Shown here: one piece after another, positions 48,172-58,106 of the stretch
How positions within the stretch are numbered: the first letter of the stretch is position 1
Layout: each line of letters starts with the position of its first letter
Origin: Phascolomyces articulosus
Taxonomy: Eukaryota > Mucoromycota > Mucoromycetes > Mucorales > Lichtheimiaceae
Direction: 5' to 3'
DNA: 64,000 bases
NCBI GenBank assembly: GCA_025677815.1
Contig: JAIXMP010000001.1
Span: forward strand, 682,001 to 746,000
Translations under genes and position numbers: made by a program
Notes under the pieces: generated by a model
The model's input: the letters and a program-made list of their open reading frames with translations, nothing else
Database searches by the model: none
Told to the model about the DNA's origin: nothing

Positions 48172-49985
48172 ATTTTTTGTAGAGGTAAAAAAAATCTATA
48201 TAACTGTTTTTGTTTCGATTTTTTTTAGGTCATTATTAAGAATTTTTTCACCGTAACTACAAATTCATTATATTATTGCATTATTTTATTATTACAACCT
48301 AAAGTCAATTTCTTTCTGTTGAAATATATTTATACTTACATGATATGATAAGAATTAAACTATCGTCTTGACTATTCAATAATAATAAATATTTAATGTA
48401 GAAGAATGAGGTGACAAATGTTATTTTCACATAATGCGCTGAATTAGACTTAAATATTTGCAACGGAGGGTATCATGTGAGAGACTGCTGCGTCGCGTAA
48501 AGGAAGTAACACCAGAAAACAAAAATGCACTGTTGTTTTGCATGCACTTTGCGTCTTGGTGAAAAGGCTGGTAAACAGGTGCTGCTTACAACAAAAATAC
48601 GGCGCATAATCGGCGCAAATGTTTACTCTCGCAATTAGTATATTTATAAAAAAAAAAGCGTTACTGTACCCGCTCGTTATATCGAATTAGTGCTCAAGCT
48701 AGTATTTGCCGGTTACGATTTTATCCTTAGTAACTTATGTTTTATATGAATAATCTTATCTAAAAACTATGTGTCTATATAATGAAAAGAATAAAAAATA
48801 CAATTAGGTGGTGAATTTGTGAATTAAGTAAAAAAAAAAAAGGCAAGGCGATGAAAAACTGCTTAGAGGAAAAGAATAAGAGTATAGACACCAGTACTAC
48901 TGTAAAAAAAAACTATGATAATTAGAACCAGAAAAGCGAATTGTAAAAAAAACACCAGTATAGTTTTCCTGTTTTATAAGAAAACTTACTAGTGCTTCAC
49001 TCGATATAAAGATATTTTTCATGAATTACTATCGAATATCGCTATAGTGAATTAACCATATCTCCCTCCTTATTCGGTCATGCAGCCAAAATCGTGTTGT
49101 TATATCGAAATATCATTATAGCGAACGGATACAGTATAAAACAAAAAACATTATATCTAAATATGCGCCTTGTTTTCTTTGTATGCTAATGGTATGTTTA
49201 GATGTTCCACAGTTGGTTTTACAAACTAAATAATGTGTAAATAAAATGAATTTAGTACAGGCGCAGTCGATATTATTCAAATAATAATAATAAAAAAAAG
49301 TAACCGCTTGACATGATGTTTTGGATACGTACGTATTGCAAAATAGTAGCCCAAAGAAACATATATAAACATCTCTTGATGATATATAATGACATGTGTG
49401 ACGAAAATCGTTTTATAATTGACGAGATAATCTACATATTTAAAATAGACAAGCATACTGTTATTCTTTTTTCTGCTATGTTCTATTATACAAGCCATTA
49501 TTATGATATCACGGGCTTTTACAAATATGAATTATTTATATATTTAGGTTCACATCTAAATTTCGCCAAACTATTTTTCTGTTCTAAAGTTTGCTACAAG
49601 ATCGGAGTAAAATATACTAGGTTTGTGTTTGTTTATACGTTTTTTTTTGTGCATTACATAGTAAAGGGCGCATAAAGATCGTCATATGTCATGCAGACCA
49701 TCGTAGTAACTCGGAACAACAAATTTGAAGTTTCCTTTCTTTAAGTAGCTCCTATATAGATACTTTTTTTGAAACGAATAACACATCGTACGTACCTATT
49801 AATATTGTAAACTAAACAGTGGAGTATAGAGGCAATGGAAGTGAAAAATAAAAACATACTCCTCTGATAGAGGGGTTTGTAATACGTACAAACATACAAA
49901 TATAAAAAAATTAAACAAACCCTCAGCTTCTCATTTTGGTCAGACAAACCTTTTCTTCTTTGAGAATACTATTATTATTCCTATT
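48172..49985. other. Intergenic with mariner-like MITE
   Basis: About 1.8 kb between HET gene 2 and the dehydrogenase gene, which are divergent. It contains the inverted-repeat element 48664-49134. The rest is AT-rich with only spurious frames. Confidence 0.5.
48664..49134. mobile_element. Mariner-like MITE with TA target-site duplication
   Basis: A 471-bp element starts CTGTACCCGCTCGTTATA and ends with the complement of CTGTATCCGTTCGCTATA; 15 of these 18 positions match. It is flanked by TA on both sides (48662-48663 and 49135-49136), the target preference of Tc1/mariner elements. No transposase frame inside. Its termini resemble those of the 187-bp element at 7926-8112 (CTGGT/CTGTA, then CCG and TATAATGAT), so the two probably belong to one family mobilised in trans. 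Confidence 0.7.
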
Positions 49986-51121
49986 ATGACATTATTACAA
50001 GATTATGATATACAAACAGCGCAATGCGGATTTATTGGTATTGGTACCATGGGATTTCAAATGGCCCAACGCATCCATAAGCAACTTGTGTCTGTCGGTG
50101 GAAAACCATTACTTATTTATAACAGAACAGCATCTCGAGCTCAAGATTTAAAAAAGCATGTTCCAGATATCCAAATTGCTGAATCTATTAAAATGCTTGC
50201 GCAAGAGTCAGACATCGTTTTTACAAGCCTTAGGGGAGATGATAATGTCATACAAGTAGTCAATGAACTTTTAAACGAAGAACACGGTTTGGAAAAGAAA
50301 AGTATTATTGTGGAATTATCCACGGTCGATCCTTCCATTGCTGAGGAACTTGCAAACAAAGCACAACAGGTGTACGTACATTATATCGCATGTCCTGTTA
50401 CTGGTCCATCCGCTAAAGCTGCTACTGGTAATCTCATATTGACTCCAGCTGGAGACCCTACTCTCCTTGATAAAGTTATATTGCCCCAATTGATTCCTGC
50501 TATTGGTAACAAGAAAGTGCTTCGTGTTGGAGAAAAACCACACCAGGCGTTGCAATTCAAGTTGATCAATAACTTTTTTACGCGATCACTTACGGAGACT
50601 TTGGCAACAGGAATGGCATTGGCTGAATTAACCGGTACTGGGAAGGACAATATCAAGGAACTGATGAGTGAATTATTCCCAGGAACTATTTTGGCTCGCT
50701 ATGCGGAAAGAATGACAAGAAATACGTTTAAAGATGAGGTTCAGCTTTCTCTCACATCGGCAAGAGAAGATGCTTTACGAATTCTGAGCTTGGTTGAAAA
50801 CAAGAAAAACAACCAAAAGGAGGAACAACAAGATCAGTTTAAATTACCAACTATTGAATCTTTTTTGAACCATGTGGATTCAGTGATCAAGAACCATGGC
50901 AACTATGATGTATTGAGTATTGTTCTTGGTAAGTTTTTTTAGTATATATATATAACTCTATTAATGGATACCATGTGTGTAATCGACTATGTAATTATTC
51001 TTATTTTAAGGCCAATTTATCATGCTAACATATTATATTATTTGAATGATTTTACCATTATTTAGCGTTACAAGAGGAAGCAGGTGTGAATACAGAAGCG
51101 AATGGAATTAAACAAAATTAA
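49986..51121 (+). CDS. 6-phosphogluconate/3-hydroxyisobutyrate dehydrogenase-family oxidoreductase (2 exons)
   Basis: NAD(P)-dependent beta-hydroxyacid dehydrogenase-like protein, 332 aa. Exons 49986-50928 and 51066-51121 (phase 1). The N-terminal Rossmann motif GFIGIGTMGFQMAQRI (GxGxxG) lies near residue 15, followed by LLIYNRTASRAQDL; Asn rather than Asp/Glu after the second strand may favour NADP. CPVTGPSAKAATGNLIL corresponds to the substrate-binding DAPVSGG loop, and FKLINNFF carries the conserved catalytic Lys of the family. The substrate cannot be told from sequence; the divergent loop argues against classical 3-hydroxyisobutyrate dehydrogenase. There is no obvious N-terminal targeting peptide and the C-terminus is KQN. 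It is convergent with ECH1 copy D, and gene ends lie 377 bp apart. Confidence 0.85.
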
Positions 51122-51498
51122 GAATTATACAGTAATTAGTGATGCTTTTTGCTTTTATGTCTATTATGTAGTTCATATAATAAAAATTTCAATATTTGAA
51201 TTTTATCCAAGTCAAAAGATGATAGTTAGAAGCAGAGTATTTTAATTGGTTTGATATTTTATTGTTTATACCATATCATAAATTTATGAATAAAATACGT
51301 TGAGCTTCGCTACAAATAACTAGAAAAGGTCAATCTTTCTTTCAATTTATAATGGAACCAAAAAATGTTACGGCTAGTATATAATCGGGATTGTTTATAT
51401 AAAAGTTTTTATTTCATATAAGATGATAATGGCTACATCATTACATTTTAAACATTACCAAAGATATTGAATATATAATGTTTATATAATGACTATAT
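51122..51498. other. Convergent 3' intergenic region
   Basis: About 380 bp of AT-rich sequence between the dehydrogenase gene and ECH1 copy D; nothing else seen. Confidence 0.5.
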
Positions 51499-53196
51499 TT
51501 AAAGGTTAGCATAGACAGCAGGCTTCTTCTTCAAAAATGCTTCAACAGACTTGGGAATATCCTATTTATTTATCAATGATAAAAAAAAAAAAAGAAAGAT
51601 TTAGAATACTTGCATTAAGAATCATATGGTATTGCTATCGTTTTTGTATTATATACTATTTACCTCAGTTCCGAGCATGACACCGTTCCAGACGGCAGTG
51701 TATTCTAAGCCTTCATCAACAGAATGGTCACGGGAGTAGTTCAACAATTTCCTATATATTCATTTATAAACAATTGGTAAGAAGAGCTGTTGTTGTGGTA
51801 ATGGGATAATATACATTATTTTCTGTTAAGATGTATATTTACTTGGTGCTAACAACAGCAACTGGAGACTTGGAGGCGATTTCACGAGCGGTTTTCAATG
51901 CACCCTCTAAAAATTTAAATGGTAAATTTAAAGTTTTTAAGCATCCATCATGTCAAAAAAAAGTATATACTTACCAATAAGCTGCTCCTTGTTGTCAAAG
52001 ATTCTGCTGATAAGTCCACATTGGAGAGCTTCATCGGCATACATACTATAGATTTTAATTATATATGGATTATAATGGTATCAGCATCTCCGTTTTTTAC
52101 TGTTATCACTGTTTGAATAGCGATGGTGGATGGATGTACTTCTATTTGCATAATCATCACGGGAAATATATATTATTGAGTATACTTACTTGCGAGAAGT
52201 ATAACATAATTCACGGATCAAACTGGCATTACCAACAACCTTTGGTAAGCGTTGCAAAGTACCAATATCGGCGGCAAGACCCACGTCAACTTCCTATATG
52301 AGCATAAAAAAAAGAGTAAGATGAGCATATGCTATGACATAAAAAGATGGACAAGAGTAAATTAAATTATCTTCTTTAGGAATGAGCATTATACCTTGAT
52401 ACAGTAGTAAGAGTCCTTGGTACCATAACGGATGTCACCAGAAGTGGATAAGTCGACACCAGCACCAATAACACCGCCATGCATAGCAACAATTACAGGC
52501 TTGGAACATTTTTCCAAAGATGAGACTGAACTTTGGAACCACTAATGAATTATTATAATTAAAACGCATCAATATCTTTTCCTTTTGGTACTGTAATATA
52601 TATCCTTACTCTAAGATGAGCTTGTCGGGCAAAAGCTTGTCTGGCAACATCCAAATCTGGGGAAATCTTATTCTTGGAAGAACCTTGCTTCACTATTAGT
52701 ATGAATCGTAATTTAAATACAATAATTATAGATTTATTAGTCCATGGATTACAGTAGAATACTAAGCATGATGAACAGCTCCTTTTATCCAACTTACAAT
52801 CCAATCCGGCTGTGAACATTCTGCCAGATCCAGAAAGAACAATGGCACGTACTCTGGGATCAGAGTCGATATCGGTAAAAGCTGCAAGAATATCACGAAT
52901 CAAACTATAAAAAAATTAATAAAAAAAAATCCCAATATCTATTGTCAATATCGATTTCTTTCAAGATTATTGTATAATGGAACCATACCCATAATTGAAA
53001 GAGTTCAAGCTCTAAAAATATACAAAAAAGTCAGTGATACATATAGTACATATTTATTTCATGACAGGCAATAGGAGCAAATATTCTTTTTTTCAACGAT
53101 TCGTACCTTTGGACGATTAAGTTCGACATGAGCAACACCATCAGGAAAAACTTGAACCTTGACGTTTTCGTATTGATATTTAGGAGATTCAGGCAT
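51499..53196 (-). CDS. ECH1: Delta3,5-delta2,4-dienoyl-CoA isomerase, copy D (10 exons)
   Basis: 279 aa, ECH1-like. Exons, descending: 53196-53107, 53011-52989, 52904-52798, 52692-52610, 52541-52395, 52293-52190, 52045-51975, 51906-51843, 51751-51664, 51561-51499. From the third exon on, lengths equal those of copy B (107, 83, 147, 104, 71, 64, 88, 63). Copy D has an extra intron that cuts the first exon after NRPK and leaves a 23-nt micro-exon (SLNSFNY plus two bases). The core is intact: SGSGRMFTAGLD, GGVIGAGVDLSTSGDIRY, KEVDVGLAADIGTLQRLPKV, RDHSVDEGLEYTAVWN. The C-terminus is YANL: ANL is not a canonical PTS1, though the similar KANL tail of catalase is a weak peroxisomal signal. It is separated from copies A-C by HET gene 2 and the dehydrogenase. 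Confidence 0.92.
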
Positions 53197-53263
53197 TGTT
53201 ATTTTAATGAGTTTCGGGATTGTATATGAAAGTAGAGAGAACGAGAAAAAAAAAACCACGCTC

Positions 53264-53271
53264 TTTTTATA
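53264..53271 (-). promoter_or_regulatory. Putative TATA box of ECH1 copy D
   Basis: TATAAAAA on the minus strand, 68 bp upstream of the copy D start codon. Confidence 0.4.
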
Positions 53272-53521
53272 GTACTTTTTGATTTAGACTTTGTAATGCA
53301 AATTGCATATTATTTACCCCGCAAAATGTAAATTATAAAATATGTTCCCCTCCTCTCTTTCTTGCTATCATAGTAGTAATAGTCTTCATCGTCATTAGTG
53401 ACGTTAAATAAAATTCCTTTTCCCTGCCTTTTCATTATACACTATCATCTTTCTATCATTTAAATATCCCATTTCGATAGAATTCGTTCTGTTCATAGTG
53501 CGGGATATATAGACTTTTAGG

Positions 53522-53649
53522 GCCAGTTTACTTTACCCGAAACTCTGTTTTTGGTTCAAAATGGCTGTTGTGTATTCACCGACCTGTTGGACATTTTGAA
53601 AACTCTGTTTGGTAAACAAAACACTATTGTCCTAAAAAGAGGTCTGGCC
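53522..53649. repeat. Short inverted-repeat unit with internal hairpin
   Basis: The 128-bp stretch begins GGCCAG and ends CTGGCC. It contains a perfect inverted pair TTCAAAATG / CATTTTGAA (about 53557-53602) and two direct copies of ACTCTGTTT. It is less AT-rich than its flanks. It could be a tiny MITE or a structured regulatory or terminator element. Confidence 0.35.
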
Positions 53650-53996
53650 TCCTTTTGAGAAAACTCAAAAATGCATCTTTACATAGTGAATGGGTCCTTA
53701 AATTTTTAAGCGGCAATTCGTTGCGCCGAGTCCAAGAATTTGCATTTGTAAATTTCATTTCAAACAGCCACACACATAAACTCCCTGGAGAAACTTATCC
53801 GATCATTCATCCACTTGTTTACCCTCTTGCATCATGCTTCTTTTTTACATTGATCTAACACGAATATGTATGCTATTTTTTTTATTAAAAGGTTCTTTTT
53901 TTATTATTATTCATCATCTTCAAAACTTTATTTTGGGAAAAAACATGCAAGGAAAGCAAAAAAAAGATTGACTAATCCGATCCTTCTCTAAATTTT

Positions 53997-55247
53997 TTAG
54001 TTGACAGCGCTAAAGTATTCTTGCGAATCCTTAGGGTTAGGCTTGATGGTCTTGTCACCCTTCTTCCAGTTAGCAGGGCAAACCTATAAAATATTCATAA
54101 AAGTAAATTTTCTTGCCCTTTTTCTTATCACATCCCTCTCATACCCTCATTTTTTTTTCTCTCTATACAACGTTCTAACTTACTTCGCCATGTTCATCAG
54201 TAAATTGGATGGCTTCAATGACACGCAAAGTTTCATCCACGGAGCGGCCAATAGGCAAATCATGGATATGAGCAACACGAAGCTTTTGCTTAGGATCAAT
54301 GACGAAAAGACCACGCAAGGCCAAGCCTTCTTCAGGGATCAAGACTATAAATAGTTTTTTTATCTCTCAAATTAATTTCTTGTCCTATAGGCAATATTCT
54401 ATTTCCTTCCATCCAGCCGAATACTAACCACCATAGTCGGTAGACAATTCCTTCTTAAGATCGCTGACAAGTGGGATCTTGATATCACCAAGACCACCAT
54501 GCTTGCGAGGAACGTTGGTCCAGGCTACAGAAATATTTATATAAGTATATTCAATCATTTTATCTACCCATTCCATTCTTTAGAATCTTTCACTTACCCA
54601 AGTGAGAGTGAATGTTGCTGATTTTTTCATACAAAAAAAAAAAAAAAGAAATCAATTTTAAGAAAATAAATACCAGATATGACTTTCCCCCATACAAATA
54701 TAAAAGGATAACCTACTCAACACTGATGCCAACAACTTCTGCACCAAGCTTCTTGAAATCTTCGATACGATCACTGAAAGCAAGCAATTCAGTGGGGCAA
54801 ACAAAGGTAAAGTCAGCAGGATAGAAGACCTTAATTTATGATATATATCAGCTTATCTATCAATATCGATATTAAATAACAAAAAGAAAGAGTAGCCATA
54901 CCATGACAAGGAATTTGCCCTTGTAATCATTCAAAGACAAGTCCTTGAATTGACCGTCAACAACGGCTTGAGCAGTCCATTGAGGAGCAGAATCTAAATG
55001 TTAAAAAAATATTCCAATTAACAAGACTTCATTCTTCTAATAAAAAGGATTGACTCAATGACTTGACTTCTTTTTCTTTACGTTGAACAGTAGCAGTCTT
55101 TCTGGGTTCAGCAACAGAAGAGTAGAGCGCAGTACGGGTGGTAGCAATGGCAGCTGGACGGAAAGCAGGAGTAAGAGCAGCACGACGAGTTGCAACAGCA
55201 ACACGTGGAGTGACAGCAGCAGAAACGGCACGACGCAAAGCGAACAT
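53997..55247 (-). CDS. Mitochondrial typical 2-Cys peroxiredoxin (7 exons)
   Basis: Thioredoxin-dependent peroxidase, 252 aa. Exons, descending: 55247-55055, 54993-54902, 54829-54717, 54617-54598, 54524-54432, 54344-54184, 54083-53997. The N-terminus ([22 protein letters not shown]) is Arg/Ala-rich with no acidic residues for about 45 positions, a clear mitochondrial presequence. The catalytic core is canonical: [20 protein letters not shown] with the peroxidatic Cys, [27 protein letters not shown], and [11 protein letters not shown] with the resolving Cys, followed by the C-terminal helix [12 protein letters not shown]. Exon 4 is only 20 nt. The exon 1 donor (A/GTCAAT) is weak but is the only choice that keeps frame into [14 protein letters not shown] plus the YF-like C-terminus suggests sensitivity to hyperoxidation. 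Confidence 0.93.
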
Positions 55248-58106
55248 TTTAGAAAATGTGTTTTTGGCGTTGTATATAAAGTGGTATTATTATTAAGAGA
55301 TCTTTCTCAATTGATACTAAAAACGCGTATAATAGCGAGCCCAGGGTTGGAATGTAGCTGCTTTCTCTCCCTTCTCCGATTAAAATCGTGGCAGGTATAT
55401 TATTTATTGCTACTCTGTCAAATGTGGTTTGTGTTACGAGCAACAGCTCGGCTGAAAAATCAGATGCGCCAGACATAGTTAGGGTGCACTCCGCTTAATA
55501 ATTCATAATTCTATTGGGTAAAATCAGCGAATGAATTCTGGAGTTGTCAAAACTATGTTACATCACTTTAGAGTGCTTTGAAGACAATGACAGTTGAAGT
55601 TCTTCAAGCTACTTTATCTTTTTCAATGTTGATGAGAATATCATTATAAAAATTGTAAATAATTTATATATTTATATATATTTAGCTGTTTTGCTCCATT
55701 CTCTAAAGCACAATACACACCTACCTATAATTATTTAGTGGTAATATCCTTATTTTTTTCTATAATAAACAAAAATTTTTCTGGTCTGATGACTAGATCT
55801 TTTCACTAGATTCCATCCTCCACCAAATAGAGCTTCATTTATCAAGTCTTTCCTTATTATTTCTAATTGATCCAATGAAAATGAGAACAGAGCACGCGAT
55901 TACTTACTTGACATACATCATTTTTTTTTAATTTTCTGACAACGATGAGTCCATCAGTATGGATTTTTCAAATAATAATAACGTATTTTTTTAATCAACG
56001 AAAACACCCACTTATTTGCATATAGTAATAATAATAATAAATATATGTCGACAGAAAGTCCATCTTCTTCTCATTCTAATCATGTAAATTTTATTTATGA
56101 TTATCTAATAAGACTACATACCAATTGATTCGATCGTGTGGGATACTATCTTTTTTTATAAAATAATGAAAAAAAAACCTTTCCATCATCATGATGTAAA
56201 TACCATTTTTTCCCCGCGTATCCTGTCAAATTTTGAACATATGAAAAAACACATTTTATTATGCAATCTATCCAGAACGTTCTATTTTGTATACTCTCTT
56301 AAAAAAAGTAAGTCATTCCAATAAAAATGCGTAATATGACTCTTTGTTAAAAGATATCTACCAATTGTTATTAAATTTCCATCTGTGGCAAGCATCATGC
56401 AGTCAAATAATCATTTTTTCGTGTCAAAAAGAAACATTTTATTACTTTATGATAATAGTATCATCAAATACAATCACATACAATCAGAATGAGAAATATA
56501 TATATAAAAAGAAAGAGTAGGTTCTTGGCTTTAAAATAAGACCCATTTCGTCGTGTTTTAATAAAAATTGATACTTTTATCAGGGATTCAAAATATTCAG
56601 TTGTATTTTTGCTTGATGTCCAAAGAAAAAAAGAAAAAACAAACCCCACGACTCCTCTCCTCGTACTTTCCATCATCTCCTTGTAACACTTGTTAAAGTA
56701 GTTTTTTTTCCTGATACACACGTTTTAGATCATCCATGCTGTGGGAGTCATAACATATACATCCAACATTTTCTCCATGTTATCTTGTGTTCATCCCCTA
56801 ATCATCCATACTCTTTGCTTTCTTTTTGATGTTATATAGCATTGTGTCATCCATCTACTTGTGATACTTGTGGCACTTTTTTTTGTTGTGACACCAATCT
56901 ACTTTGATTATCCACGCTGTGACAGTCCTCTTGTTGAAAAATATACCACATAGTATTATTACATTGCATAGAAAAATTAAATAATTATCATTATTATAAT
57001 AATGAAACTATGAACTCAATTATAATGAAAATATCTTGTTATCATAACAATACATTTGCACATCGACCCATATTCTTTTCATATTAAACACTTATTACTA
57101 TATGACGTTGTACTACTACGTTACATAAAGAACAAGAAACATTTATGATTCACGTATTTGAATTTCTATTATGGAAGGTCGGTATATTCCTGGATGGTTT
57201 TATTTTCTCTGATATATCATGATGGATATAAAAATATGATATTATATTTTGATTCTTCATTTTTATCCATTACTAATCGCACAAACGAAATGACAGAAGT
57301 GTTTTCCCGTGAGGTTTTGACTTTATGATGTTATTGTGCCTTAGTAATTAGTTTGATTGCCAATACAAAAATTAAAAACGATGACGAGTACGGATCATCA
57401 ATCTAATCACACAACACAGCCAATATTATGATGGAAATTACGTACATCGCGTTATGCGTATCACAATGCCAAAATAGGCAGATGTTCGTGTATATAATAT
57501 CTACAACACTTACTTTACTAAACTACATCAAATAATAGCAGATTATCTAGCTTATTGATTTTTTTAATCGGATAATTTAGCAACTGATTTGGTTAATGTA
57601 AGCATGGGATGTCATGGTTAATTTATGCTTCCCACGCCAGATACGTTACACATGATCGACTTAGTTTTTGTTCAGTTACCAGCCATTTGCTTAGTACACC
57701 GATTTAGCACAAAGTTTCTCCGCTTGCAATTCACTATTCCTGCTTATTTTCTGAGCGATCAAATATATTAAACACTAGACATTATTCCACTTCATTTGTA
57801 ATGGTCGATATTTATATCCTTAGGTTGAATAGTAAAACCGATATACCTGATTACAATTTGTTAATATTATATCTACAACACCCACTTTCCGAAATTTTTA
57901 CCATTTCTGATTTTTACTGTGCCAGTCGAATCCAATTCACTGCTACACAGACAATTTGAGAGGTTCCAGAGACCTGAGTGTGCTGCTCTACTTTAAGATA
58001 AATTTTCAATAGTCTATATAAATGTAAAAAGCAAATGCTCTTTATTTCTTTATCTTTATCACATTTTTTTTATATATAAGCATTCAAGTATTATATTCTT
58101 TTCACT
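55248..58106. other. 2.9 kb gene-poor region between PRX and DECR (divergent genes)
   Basis: AT-rich with numerous short spurious frames. 55480-55640 has GTTGAAG/TTAGGGTG motifs faintly like the 44.5-kb element, too weak to call. Palindrome-like WGTGACA...CACTTGTGATACTTG stretches occur around 56740-56940. The last 100 bp is the reductase promoter. No gene supported. Confidence 0.45.
58015..58022 (+). promoter_or_regulatory. Putative TATA box of the dienoyl-CoA reductase gene
   Basis: TATATAAA, 85 bp upstream of the ATG, followed by a T/C-rich leader. Confidence 0.4.

Larger units (their letters stand above)
53197..53996. other. Intergenic, ECH1-D promoter to PRX 3' end
   Basis: About 800 bp. 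The left part is the promoter of copy D. 53522-53649 forms a small palindromic unit (separate entry). The right part is the T-rich 3' flank of the peroxiredoxin gene. No coding gene. Confidence 0.5.

Noticed and set aside
53655..53858. 67-codon frame MRKLKNASLHSEW...
   Set aside because: No known motif, no splicing partner and composition like the flanking non-coding DNA; not enough support for a gene.
55480..55640. Possible fragment of the 44.5-kb inverted-repeat element
   Set aside because: Only short motif similarity (TTAGGGTG, GTTGAAGTTC), without alignable termini; left as a remark, not a feature.
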